Below are positions 36,314 to 45,046 of a stretch of 64,000 nucleotides of DNA, piece by piece. The DNA lies in NCBI GenBank assembly GCA_965228445.1, contig OZ245813.1, positions 4,588,001 to 4,652,000 on the forward strand. Reading direction: 5' to 3'. The notes below the pieces were generated by a model, which saw only the letters and a program-made list of their open reading frames with translations, was not told where the DNA came from and ran no database searches. The first letter of the stretch is position 1. Every line of letters begins with the position of its first letter. The DNA is from Thalassobaculum sp965228445. GTDB lineage: Bacteria > Pseudomonadota > Alphaproteobacteria > Thalassobaculales > Thalassobaculaceae. A program made the translations under genes and the position numbers.

Positions 36314-38605
36314 ATGGCGGAAGATCTGAAAGACGCTGCACTGTACTACCACGAGACGCCGGTGCCCGGGAAATTGGCCGTGGTGCCGACCAAGCCGATG
36401 GCGACGCAGCGCGACCTCTCGCTCGCCTATTCCCCCGGCGTGGCCTATGCCTGCACCGCCATCGTCGAGGATCCCAGCACCGCCGCCCGCTACACCGGGC
36501 GCCAGAATCTCGTCGGCGTGGTGACCAACGGCACCGCCGTGCTCGGCCTCGGCAATATCGGGCCGCTCGCCTCCAAGCCGGTGATGGAGGGCAAGGCCGC
36601 CCTGTTCAAGAAGTTCGCCGATATCGACGTGTTCGACATCGAGGTCGCCGAGCTCGACGTCGACCGGTTCGTCGAGGTGGTCGCGGCCCTGGAGCCGACC
36701 TTCGGCGGCATCAACCTGGAAGACATCAAGGCGCCGGAGTGCTTCGAGATCGAGCGCAAGCTGCGCCAGCGCATGAACATTCCGGTGTTCCACGACGACC
36801 AGCACGGCACGGCGATCTGCGTGGGTGCTGCGATCTTCAACGCCCTGCGCCTGGTGGAGAAGCCGCTGGAGACGGTGCGGCTCGTCACCTCGGGCGCCGG
36901 TGCCGCCGCCATGGCCTGCGTCGATCTGCTGGTCGCGATGGGGCTGAAGACCGAGAACGTGATCCTGACCGACATCGACGGCGTTGTGTATACCGGCCGC
37001 GCCCAGATGAACCCGGTCATCGCCCGCTACGCCTCCGAGACGCCGATGCGCACGCTGGCCGAGGCGGTGGACGGGGCCGACATCTTCCTCGGTCTGTCGG
37101 CGCCCGGGGTGCTGAAGCCGGAGATGGTCAAGTCGATGGCCGACAGGCCGATCATCATGGCGCTGGCCAACCCGACCCCGGAGATCATGCCGGAGGAGGC
37201 CAAGGCGGTGCGCGACGACGCCATCATCGCCACCGGCCGGTCGGACTATCCGAACCAGGTGAACAACGTCCTGTGCTTCCCGTTCATCTTCCGCGGCGCG
37301 CTCGATGTGGGGGCGACGACGATCAACGAGGAGATGAAGATCGCCGCGGTGACGGCCATCGCCGACCTGGCGATGCAGGAGGCCTCGGACATCGTCGCCA
37401 CCGCCTATAGCGGCCAGGAGCTGTCCTTCGGGTCGGAATACCTGATCCCGAAGCCGTTCGACCCGCGCCTGATCATGGAGATCGCGCCGCGCGTTGCCCA
37501 GGCGGCGATGGACAGCGGCGTCGCCGCCCGGCCGATCGAGGATTTCGACGCCTATCGTCAGAAGCTGTCGCAGTTCGTCTACCGCTCCGGCCAGGTGATG
37601 CGGCCGATCTTCGCCAAGGCGCGCGAGGAGCCCAAGCGGGTGGTCTTCGCCGAGGGCGAGGAGGAGCGGGTGCTGCGCGCGGTCCAGTCCGTGCTGGACG
37701 AGAAGCTGGCCCGGCCGATCCTGATCGGACGCCCCGACGTGATCGAGCGCCGCCTGGAGCGCTTCGGCCTGCGCCTGCGGGTCGGCCGCGACGTGGACGT
37801 CGTCGACCCGACGAACGACGACCGGTACGAGCTGTACTGGCGCACCTATCACGGCCTTATGGAGCGCCGCGGCGTGTCGCCCGACCGGGCGCGCGAGGTG
37901 GTGCGCACCAACGACACGGTCATCGCCGCGCTGATGATGCAGCTCGGCGATGCCGACGCGGCGATCTGCGGAACCGTCGGCCGCTACTGGGATCACCTCA
38001 AGCATGTCCGCCAGGTCATCGGCACCCGGCGCGGGGTGAACGAGCTGTCGGCCGTCAGCCTGCTGATCCTGCCCCAGGGGTCGTACTTCATGGTCGACAC
38101 CCACGTGACCACGGACCCGAGCGCCGACGCGCTGGTTGAGATGGTTGAACTGGCGGCGACCGAGGTGCGGGCCTTCGGCCTGGAGCCCAAGGTCGCTTTC
38201 GTCTCTCATTCCCATTTCGGATCGTCGGACGAGCCTTCGGCGCAGAAGATGCGCGAGGCGGTCGCCAAGCTGGCGGCGAAGCATCCGGGCCTGGAGGTCG
38301 AGGGCGAGATGCACGCCGACAGCGCGATCTCCGAGGTGGTGCGCAACCGCACCTTCCCGAACTCGCGGCTGCAGGGGGCGGCGAACCTTTTGGTCATGCC
38401 GACGTTAGACTCAGCGAACGTGGCGTTTAACCTGATGAAATCGACGGGTGGGGGACTTTCGGTGGGCCCGATGCTGGTCGGGACCGCAAAGCCGATGCAT
38501 ATCCTTACCCAGTCGGTGACCGTGCGTGGCATCATCAACATGACCGCCGTCGCCGTCGTCGACGCCCAGGCCCATGAAGTGGCGCGCCGCAAGCCGGCGC
38601 GTTAA
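36314..38605 (+). CDS. maeB: NADP-dependent malic enzyme with C-terminal phosphotransacetylase-like domain
   Basis: A 763-residue MaeB-type fusion. The malic enzyme part (1 to about 425) has YSPGVAYACTAIVED, GNIGPLASKPVMEGKAALFKKFADIDVFD, the metal residues in FHDDQHGTAI, and the NADP loop VTSGAGAAAMACVDLL. From about 430 a phosphotransacetylase-like domain follows (RVVFAEGEEERVLRAVQ; NSRLQGAANLLVMPTLDSANVAFNLMKS). It decarboxylates malate to pyruvate; the second domain is usually regulatory, binding acetyl-CoA. Confidence 0.95.
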   Translation: MAEDLKDAALYYHETPVPGKLAVVPTKPMATQRDLSLAYSPGVAYACTAIVEDPSTAARYTGRQNLVGVVTNGTAVLGLGNIGPLASKPVMEGKAALFKKFADIDVFDIEVAELDVDRFVEVVAALEPTFGGINLEDIKAPECFEIERKLRQRMNIPVFHDDQHGTAICVGAAIFNALRLVEKPLETVRLVTSGAGAAAMACVDLLVAMGLKTENVILTDIDGVVYTGRAQMNPVIARYASETPMRTLAEAVDGADIFLGLSAPGVLKPEMVKSMADRPIIMALANPTPEIMPEEAKAVRDDAIIATGRSDYPNQVNNVLCFPFIFRGALDVGATTINEEMKIAAVTAIADLAMQEASDIVATAYSGQELSFGSEYLIPKPFDPRLIMEIAPRVAQAAMDSGVAARPIEDFDAYRQKLSQFVYRSGQVMRPIFAKAREEPKRVVFAEGEEERVLRAVQSVLDEKLARPILIGRPDVIERRLERFGLRLRVGRDVDVVDPTNDDRYELYWRTYHGLMERRGVSPDRAREVVRTNDTVIAALMMQLGDADAAICGTVGRYWDHLKHVRQVIGTRRGVNELSAVSLLILPQGSYFMVDTHVTTDPSADALVEMVELAATEVRAFGLEPKVAFVSHSHFGSSDEPSAQKMREAVAKLAAKHPGLEVEGEMHADSAISEVVRNRTFPNSRLQGAANLLVMPTLDSANVAFNLMKSTGGGLSVGPMLVGTAKPMHILTQSVTVRGIINMTAVAVVDAQAHEVARRKPAR

Positions 38606-38618
38606 AAAGCGGTGATGC

Positions 38619-40127
38619 ATGACCCCAAACGATCGACCGGACGAGACTGACGCGCCCGAAGCCGAGGTTGGGGAGCCGCTTGCCGCCAAGCGCAAGCCGA
38701 AGGTCAAGAAGCGGGAGCTGAAGGCGAAGATCCGCGCCCTGGAGGCGGAGATCGCCGAGACCCGGGAGAACGTGCCGGACGAGCCGCTCTACGGCCTGAC
38801 GCCGCGGCTCGAGGCCGCCGTCATGCGGGCGCTGGAGCAAGAACGTCTGCCGATCATTCCACGCCTGCTGCGCCCGCTTCACCCGGCCGACCAGGCCGAT
38901 CTGATCGAGCGCCTGACGCCGGAGCAGCGGCTCACCCTGATCGCGGCGATGGGCGCCACCTTCGACGCCGACATCCTGGCCTATCTCGACGACACGGTGC
39001 GCGACGAGCTGGTCGGCACCCTCGGCGAGGCCGATCTGGCCCGCTTCCTGTCCGCACTGGATTCCGACGACGCCGTCGACCTGTTCGGCGAACTGGAGGA
39101 GGAGGAGCAGGCCCGCATCCTCGCGGCCCTGCCGGCCAAGGACCGGATCTTCCTCGAGGAAGGCCTGAACTTCCCGGAGGACTCAGCCGGCCGCCTGATG
39201 CAGCGCGAGATGGTGGTCGTGCCGTCGCACTGGACGGTGGGCCAGACCATCGACTTCCTGCGCACCGTCCGCAATCTGCCGGACGACTTCTACGACATCT
39301 TCGTCGTCGATCCCGGTCATCACCCGGTCGGCGAGCTGGCGCTGTCCCACCTGCTGCGCTCCAAGCGCCCGGTGCGGGTCTCCGACATCATGCGCAAGGA
39401 CTTCCGCAAGGTGCCCGCGGAGATGGACCAGGAGGAGGTCGCCCTGCTGTTCCGCCAGTACGGCCTGGTGGCTGCCCCGGTGGTCAGCGAGGACGACCGG
39501 CTGCTCGGCGTCATCACCGTCGACGACGTGGTCGACGTCATCGACGAAGAGGCCGAGGAGGATCTGATGCGTCTCGCCGGCCTGGGCGAGAGCGACCTCT
39601 ACGGGTCCCTGTGGGGCACGACCAAGACCCGCTTCCCCTGGCTGGTGATGAACCTGCTGACCGCCATCGCCGCGTCGCTGGTGATCGGCATGTTCGAGGC
39701 GACGATCGAAAAGGTGGTGGCGCTGGCGGTGCTGATGCCGATCGTCGCGTCCATGGGCGGCAACGCCGGCACCCAGACCCTGACGGTGGCGGTGCGCGCG
39801 CTGGCCATGCGCGACATCGACACCCGCAACGCCATGAAGTTCATCCTGAAGGAGACGGTGGTCGGGTCTCTGAACGGCATCGCCTTTGCCGTCCTGGTCG
39901 CCGGTGCCTCGATCGCCTGGTTCGGCGATTTCGAGATCGCCTGGATCATCGCCGTGGCCATGGTGCTGAACCTGGTGGTGGCCGGGCTGGCGGGGACGCT
40001 GATCCCGCTCGGTCTGCAGCGCTTCAACATCGACCCGGCCGTGGCGAGCGGCGTGTTCCTCACCACGGTCACCGATGTGGTCGGCTTCTTCGCGTTCCTC
40101 GGTCTGGCGACGCTGTTTCTGTTGTGA
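38619..40127 (+). CDS. mgtE: magnesium transporter MgtE
   Basis: A 502-residue inner-membrane channel. A charged coiled-coil N-terminus (KPKVKKRELKAKIRALEAEIAETREN) precedes the helical N domain (to about 190) and a pair of CBS domains (about 195-320, VSDIMRKDFRKVP, LLGVITVDDVVDVIDEEAEEDLMRLAG). Five C-terminal membrane helices (about 340-500) contain the Mg pore motif PIVASMGGNAGTQTLTV. Cytosolic Mg binding to CBS/N domains gates the pore. It starts 13 bp after maeB and may be co-transcribed. Confidence 0.96.
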   Translation: MTPNDRPDETDAPEAEVGEPLAAKRKPKVKKRELKAKIRALEAEIAETRENVPDEPLYGLTPRLEAAVMRALEQERLPIIPRLLRPLHPADQADLIERLTPEQRLTLIAAMGATFDADILAYLDDTVRDELVGTLGEADLARFLSALDSDDAVDLFGELEEEEQARILAALPAKDRIFLEEGLNFPEDSAGRLMQREMVVVPSHWTVGQTIDFLRTVRNLPDDFYDIFVVDPGHHPVGELALSHLLRSKRPVRVSDIMRKDFRKVPAEMDQEEVALLFRQYGLVAAPVVSEDDRLLGVITVDDVVDVIDEEAEEDLMRLAGLGESDLYGSLWGTTKTRFPWLVMNLLTAIAASLVIGMFEATIEKVVALAVLMPIVASMGGNAGTQTLTVAVRALAMRDIDTRNAMKFILKETVVGSLNGIAFAVLVAGASIAWFGDFEIAWIIAVAMVLNLVVAGLAGTLIPLGLQRFNIDPAVASGVFLTTVTDVVGFFAFLGLATLFLL

Positions 40128-40200
40128 CGGCGGGGTAGAACACCCGCCGCAATCCCGACGCATGTCGTCCGGATCAAGCCACGTCCACTGACACTCCCTC

Positions 40201-40281
40201 CCGTCATCCTGATGCAAATCAGGATCCGGCGCCCTAGGTCTGCCGTCTGCGCGATGGTCCTGATTTGCATCAGGACGACGG
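40201..40281. repeat. 81-bp hairpin repeat after mgtE
   Basis: Two 24-bp arms (40201-40224 and 40258-40281; motif CCGTCRTCCTGATGCAAATC plus AGGA) are inverted with one mismatch around a 33-bp centre. The arm motif recurs singly at 35026, 48818 and 48914. Confidence 0.92.
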
Positions 40282-40338
40282 GAAGGGGCGGCGGGAGGTG
40301 ATGGGGCGCCAGGACCTCAGGCCCCGGCGCCCGATCCG

Positions 40339-41394
40339 TCAGCTCGTCAGCACCACGCGGCCGGTGATGCGGCCGGCCTTGAGGTCCTGGAGCGTGTCGT
40401 AGGCGGTCTCCAGCGGACGGGTCTCCATCGGGATCGGCTTCACCTTGCCGGTCTTCACCAGCTCCATGAGTTCCTTCAGCTCGCCGAGCGACCCGACATA
40501 GGAGCCCATGATCGACAGCGCCCGCATCGGGATGGTCGGCAGGGAGACGGTCAGCTCGCCGCCATACAGGCCGACGATGACGTAGCGCCCGCCCTTGCGC
40601 ACGGCACCGATGCCGACGCTCGAGGTCGCCTCGCCGCCGACCGTGTCGACCACCGCCCGCAGCTCGCCGCCGGCGATCTTCTGCAGTTCGGCGATGGCGT
40701 TCTCGGCGGTCTTGGTGTTCAGCACCGCGTCGGCGCCGACGCCCTTGGCGGCTTCCAGCTTCTCGTCATCGATATCGACCGAGATGACGTTCTTCACGCC
40801 CATGCCCTTGGCGATGGCGACGGCCGACAGGCCGAGGCCGCCGGCGCCGAAGATCGCCAGCCACTCGGTATCGAGCACCGGCATCGCCTTCTTCAGCGCG
40901 GAGTAGACGGTCACGCCGGAGCAGGAATACGGGGTGGCGACGGTCGGATCGACATCGCCGATATCGACCAGATACTTCGGATGCGGCACCAGGCAGTGGG
41001 TGGCGTAGCCGCCGTCCCGGAAGATGCCGATGGAGCGCATGGTCGGGCAGTGGTTCTCCTGCTCCGACTTGCAGGCGGAGCATTCGCCGCAGCCGAGCCA
41101 GGGATGGACGAGCATGGTCTTGCCGATCGGCGCGTCCTTGGCATCCGGACCGGCGGCGATGACTTCGCCCAGGACCTCGTGGCCCAGGGTCACCGGCAGG
41201 CGCTGGCCGCGGGCGACGATGTCGAGCTTCTTGCCGCCGCCCAGGTCGAAATAGCCGTCGGAGATGTGGATGTCCGAATGGCACACGCCGGCCCGGGTCA
41301 CGCGGACCAGGACCTCGGTGCCGGTCGGCGTCGGATCCGCGCGCTCGACTTCCTCGAACGGTTTGCCGGGCTGGACCAGTTGGTAGCTGCGCAT
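40339..41394 (-). CDS. zinc-dependent alcohol dehydrogenase
   Basis: A 351-residue MDR enzyme. The catalytic zinc ligands Cys38 (AGVCHSDIH) and His72-Glu73 (GHEVLGEV), structural zinc cysteines 102, 105, 108 and 116 (CGECSACKSEQENHC) and the NAD motif FGAGGLGLSAVAIAKGMGVKNVISVDID are all present. The Asp after beta2 (VDID) favours NAD. The open frame extends 49 codons upstream but ATG 41394 has AGGGAGCGAG as SD. Substrate unknown; LVxPWLGCG resembles the aldehyde/alcohol dehydrogenases of marine alphaproteobacteria. No operon partner. Confidence 0.92.
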   Translation of the reverse strand: MRSYQLVQPGKPFEEVERADPTPTGTEVLVRVTRAGVCHSDIHISDGYFDLGGGKKLDIVARGQRLPVTLGHEVLGEVIAAGPDAKDAPIGKTMLVHPWLGCGECSACKSEQENHCPTMRSIGIFRDGGYATHCLVPHPKYLVDIGDVDPTVATPYSCSGVTVYSALKKAMPVLDTEWLAIFGAGGLGLSAVAIAKGMGVKNVISVDIDDEKLEAAKGVGADAVLNTKTAENAIAELQKIAGGELRAVVDTVGGEATSSVGIGAVRKGGRYVIVGLYGGELTVSLPTIPMRALSIMGSYVGSLGELKELMELVKTGKVKPIPMETRPLETAYDTLQDLKAGRITGRVVLTS

Positions 41395-41633
41395 CGTCGT
41401 CTCGCTCCCTTGGGGCTTTTCGTTGGGTAATTTGCGGTCGGTCGGCGGACCGGAGACTGTCCGGATCCGTCCCTTTGATCGACGGGATTTAAGCCCATTG
41501 CCGGGCCGGCGCGCAAACCCTGGATTGTCGGCCGGTGCCACCCGCGCTCCGAGGCTGCATTAAGAATTTGCTAAGAAGTTCTCATCTACTTTAGATTGAT
41601 AGCGGAGTGATGTACTTGTGAAGCGAGGATGTC

Positions 41634-41990
41634 ATGCGGGGGTATCAGAAGCTTGGGCGCATGTCTCAGAACAAATTGATTACAATTGTCTGCTTGTTGT
41701 TGGGTGCATTCTGCTTTTCGAGTGGGTTTGTGAATATCGATTTCTTGTATGTTATTTTAAATTCGAATGTATTTAAAATAATGTTTGGGGTTTATGTGTT
41801 CTCGGGCGCGTTCATGGTGCTGCTCGCGAACCTCTACCTCATCTTCAGCGGTCACGGTCTGGTTCCGGCGCGGGGAGACCTGCACAAGACCCCCGCCGTG
41901 GTGCAGATCTCCTATCGGTACTTCTACCGGCCGATCCTCGGCTGGGTCATGTTCCTGGCCGGCGGCGCGCTGGCGAACGCGGTGTTCTGA
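41634..41990 (+). CDS. small membrane protein of unknown function
   Basis: A 118-residue protein I do not recognise. Three or four hydrophobic segments: KLITIVCLLLGAFCFSSGFV, FLYVILNSNVFKIMFGVYVF, FMVLLANLYLIFSG, and near the C-terminus YFYRPILGWVMFLAGGALANAVF. The N-terminal half (about 41634-41810) is much richer in A+T than any other coding stretch here and uses codons such as TTT, ATA and AAT, while the C-terminal half is GC-rich again. ATG 41634 or 41661 could be the start. It converges with the DMT gene downstream (7 bp gap). Confidence 0.75.
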   Translation: MRGYQKLGRMSQNKLITIVCLLLGAFCFSSGFVNIDFLYVILNSNVFKIMFGVYVFSGAFMVLLANLYLIFSGHGLVPARGDLHKTPAVVQISYRYFYRPILGWVMFLAGGALANAVF

Positions 41991-41997
41991 GCCGGGC

Positions 41998-42882
41998 TCA
42001 GCCCCGCCGCGCCCGCACCCGCTCGCGCCACCACACATAGAGGCCGCTGGCGACGATGATGGACGCGCCGGCCACCGTCCAGAGGTCGGGCAGATCGCCG
42101 AAGACGACGAAGCCGATCCCGGTCGCCCAGACGAGCAGCGTGTAGTTGAACGGCTGGAGCACGCTCGCCGGCGCCACCTCGAGCGCCTTGATGACGGTGG
42201 CGTGGCCGATCGATCCGAGCAGCCCCGCCAGCACCAGCAGCGCCCATCCCTTGGCATCGGGCCAGGTCCAGTCGAACGGTCCGAACAGGCTCATGGCGAG
42301 GAAGCCGACCCAGCCGGTATAGAGCAGGATCGTTTCCATGCTGTCGGTCCGCGACAGCAGCTTGGTCATCACCTGATAGACCGCGAACAGGATGGCGCCG
42401 GTCAGGGGCAGCAGGGCGGCCACGTCGAACACCGCCAGGCCCGGCCGCAGGATCACCAGCATCCCCAGAAAGCCGATGCCGACCGCGGTCCAGCGCCGGA
42501 CGCCGACCTGTTCGCCGAGAAACAGGGCCGAGAGCGCGGTGATCACCAGCGGGAAGACGGCGCCGATGGAATGGGACTCCGCAAGCTGCAGGTAGCGGAA
42601 GCCGAGGATGAAACAGCCGATCTCGACCACCAGCAGCAGGGACCGGGTGGTCTGGAACACCGGCCTGTTGGTGCGGAAATGGGGAAGGATGCCGCCGCCC
42701 CGGCGGCAGGCCAGGAAGGTGGCGAAGGCGGCGAAGAAGGCGAAGCGGACCCAGAGGATCTGCGCCACCGAATACTCCATGGTCAGCGTCTTCGACACCG
42801 CGTCCATCCCGGCGAAGCCGAAATTGGCCAGCAGGATGAGCAGGATGCCGCGCGCGGCTGTGGACATGGGAACCCGGCTCAT
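41998..42882 (-). CDS. EamA/DMT family permease
   Basis: A 294-residue protein with ten helices in two EamA repeats (ARGILLILLANFGFAGMDAVSKTL...; ALLVLAGLLGSIGHATVIKALEVAPASVLQPFNYTLLVW). GFVVFGDLPDLWTVAGASIIVASGLYVWWRER matches the neighbour's C-terminus (GLVVFGHLPDGVTLAGAAVIVASGLYAWWRER), so the two are tandem duplicates. ATG 42882 overlaps the upstream gene's stop by 4 bp. Substrate unknown. Confidence 0.9.
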   Translation of the reverse strand: MSRVPMSTAARGILLILLANFGFAGMDAVSKTLTMEYSVAQILWVRFAFFAAFATFLACRRGGGILPHFRTNRPVFQTTRSLLLVVEIGCFILGFRYLQLAESHSIGAVFPLVITALSALFLGEQVGVRRWTAVGIGFLGMLVILRPGLAVFDVAALLPLTGAILFAVYQVMTKLLSRTDSMETILLYTGWVGFLAMSLFGPFDWTWPDAKGWALLVLAGLLGSIGHATVIKALEVAPASVLQPFNYTLLVWATGIGFVVFGDLPDLWTVAGASIIVASGLYVWWRERVRARRG

Positions 42883-43823
42883 GACGTCTTCACCTGACGC
42901 TCGCGCCACCAGGCGTACAGACCGCTGGCGACGATGACCGCAGCCCCCGCCAGGGTGACCCCGTCGGGCAGATGTCCGAACACCACCAACCCGGCCGCGG
43001 TTGCCCAGACCACCTGCAGATAGGTGAAGGGCTGCAGCGTGCTGGCCGGCGCGCGGGAGAAGGCGACGATGATCAGCCGATGGCCGATGGTTCCGGCCAG
43101 GGCGACGCAGGCCAGCAGCAGCGCCTGCTCCCCTGTCGGCATGCGGAAGTCGAAGGGCAGGGCGACGGAGAAGACGCCAAGCCCGATCCAGGCGGTGCTC
43201 AGGGCGATCGCATCGCTCCGGTCGGTACGGCTGAGCAGCCGGGTCAGCACTAGGTAGAGGGCATAGACCGCGCCGGCGAACAGGGCGACAAAGGCGGCTG
43301 GGTCGAACACGTCGGTGCCGGGCCGCACCACGATCAGCACGCCGACGAAACCGATGCCGACCGCCGCCCAGCGGCGCGGACCCACATGCTCGCCGAGGAT
43401 CGGTACCGACAGGGCCGTCACGATCAGCGGGAAGGTGCACACCACCGTCGTCACCGTGGCGAGCGGCAGCAGGTTGAGGGCCAGCACCATGGCCGCCATG
43501 TTCACCGGCAGCAGCAGGGCGCGGGCGATATGCAGCATCGGCCGTCCGGTGCGCAGAACGCTGCGCAGGGAGCCGTTGCGCAGGGAGCCGTTGCGCAGGG
43601 AGCCGTTGCGCAGGGAGCCGTTGCGCAGGGCGTCGACCGTCGCGGTCACGGTAAAGGCGGCGAAGAAGCCCCAGACGATCTGCGCCGCGCCGAACCCGTC
43701 GGACAGCAGCTTCACCATCGTATCCATGGCGGTGAAGACGAGCTGGGCGGCGACCATGCAGCCGATGGCCAGCGTCAGCGACTCATGCAGCGGCTGCGGG
43801 GCGGAAATGGGGGGAGCGGACAT
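42879..43823 (-). CDS. EamA/DMT family permease with in-frame tandem repeat
   Basis: A 314-residue paralogue of the next gene. The loop between TM2 and TM3 contains four RNGSL units plus a fifth RNGS-like start, encoded by a 15-bp tandem repeat (43563-43630); the paralogue has a short ordinary loop there. The frame continues upstream, but ATG 43823 (MSAPPISAPQPLHESL) precedes the first helix at the usual distance. The upstream region reaches the divergent cyclase gene. Confidence 0.9.
   Translation of the reverse strand: MSAPPISAPQPLHESLTLAIGCMVAAQLVFTAMDTMVKLLSDGFGAAQIVWGFFAAFTVTATVDALRNGSLRNGSLRNGSLRNGSLRSVLRTGRPMLHIARALLLPVNMAAMVLALNLLPLATVTTVVCTFPLIVTALSVPILGEHVGPRRWAAVGIGFVGVLIVVRPGTDVFDPAAFVALFAGAVYALYLVLTRLLSRTDRSDAIALSTAWIGLGVFSVALPFDFRMPTGEQALLLACVALAGTIGHRLIIVAFSRAPASTLQPFTYLQVVWATAAGLVVFGHLPDGVTLAGAAVIVASGLYAWWRERQVKTS
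43563..43630. repeat. 4.5 x 15-bp perfect tandem repeat in DMT gene
   Basis: Unit GCGCAGGGAGCCGTT, four identical copies plus 8 bp of a fifth. It is in frame in the minus-strand coding sequence and encodes (RNGSL)n. Confidence 0.97.
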
Positions 43824-43986
43824 CGGGACCTCGGGTTGCGGCGCTTCGCTATCACGGGGCCGGTCGCCGCGGTAGGGGTCTTGGCGGGTGTGGTCTTGCG
43901 CCGGCTCGCCCCACCCGCGACAATCCCGGTCCAACCAAACAAGCGCCGCCCGGCCAAGAGGCGGCATATCCGGGATGGAGGACGCG

Positions 43987-45033
43987 ATGGCGGGACGGTG
44001 GGTGAACCGGCCTGAGGGCTCGAACTGGGGCGATTTCGGGCCCGACGATCAGCTTGGACGGCTGAATCTGCTGACCCCGGAACGGGTCGTCGAAGCGGTG
44101 AAGGAGGTGAAGACCGGCAAGCGGTTCTGTCTCTCCCTGCCGCTCGATCTGCCGGGCGGCCGCGTGCTGAACCCGCGCCGGTTCCCGCCCCGTCTGTTCG
44201 CGACCGAGCGCAACAACCTCGCCAACTACAACTTCGCCATGGAGCAGGAAAATCCGGAGCTGACCGACGTCATCTGCGACGACGCGGCGCTGATCTGCCT
44301 GCAGTACTCGTCTCAGTGGGACAGCCTGACCCATGTCGGCTCGATGTTCGACGCCAACGGCGACGGCGTGCCGGAGACCGTCTACTACAACGGCTGGAGC
44401 GGCCAGGAGCACAAGCTCGCCGGCGATCCGAACGACGAGGCCGACCCGCTGATGCGCTTCGAAGGCGTGCGGGCCAAGGCGCTGGGCATCGAGAACATGG
44501 CCGGCGCCTGCGTTCAGGGCCGCGGCGTGATGATCGACCTGCACCGTCATCTCGGCGACGAGCGTACCGTGGTCGATTTTCAGACCCTGTCCAGGATCAT
44601 GGACGAGGACGGCGTGACGGTGGAGGAGGGCGACATGGTCTGCCTGCACACCGGCTTCTCGCAGAAGATCATCGACATGCAGGGCAACCCCGATCCGGAC
44701 TTCATGCATAACGGCTGTCCGGCCCTGGACGGCGGCGATCCGGAGCTGCAGAACTGGGTGCGCGACAGCGGCCTGTCGGTGCTGATCGCCGACAACTACG
44801 CGGTCGAGCAGGCGCCTGGGAAGGACCGGCGCAACGGCCCGAAAAAGGTGATGCTGCCGCTGCACGAGCTCTGCCTGTTCAAGCTCGGCGTCCATCTGGG
44901 CGAGATCTGGTACCTGACCGAGCTGGCGAACTGGCTGCACGAGAACGGGCGCAACCGGTTCCTGCTGACGGCCCCGCCGCTGAACCTGCCGGGCGCGGTC
45001 GGCTCGCCGGCCAACGCCATCGCCACCGTCTGA
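43987..45033 (+). CDS. cyclase family protein (kynurenine formamidase-like fold)
   Basis: A 348-residue metal-dependent hydrolase-like protein. RWVNRPEGSNWGDFGPDDQLGRLNLLTPERV (about 4-34), SSQWDSLTHVGSMFD (about 96-110, with the metal His), MIDLHRHLGD, MVCLHTGFSQKI and LPLHELCLFKLGVHLGE support the cyclase family, which includes kynurenine formamidase and isatin hydrolase. No specific substrate can be named; kynU is 17 kb away. GGAGG lies 5 bp before ATG 43987; ATG 43975 is a close alternative. Confidence 0.85.
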   Translation: MAGRWVNRPEGSNWGDFGPDDQLGRLNLLTPERVVEAVKEVKTGKRFCLSLPLDLPGGRVLNPRRFPPRLFATERNNLANYNFAMEQENPELTDVICDDAALICLQYSSQWDSLTHVGSMFDANGDGVPETVYYNGWSGQEHKLAGDPNDEADPLMRFEGVRAKALGIENMAGACVQGRGVMIDLHRHLGDERTVVDFQTLSRIMDEDGVTVEEGDMVCLHTGFSQKIIDMQGNPDPDFMHNGCPALDGGDPELQNWVRDSGLSVLIADNYAVEQAPGKDRRNGPKKVMLPLHELCLFKLGVHLGEIWYLTELANWLHENGRNRFLLTAPPLNLPGAVGSPANAIATV

Positions 45034-45046
45034 GCGGTCCGACCCG

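Noticed and set aside
41634..41990. Insertion sequence or phage remnant explaining the AT-rich gene
   Set aside because: No transposase, integrase or terminal inverted repeats nearby, and the frame is intact.
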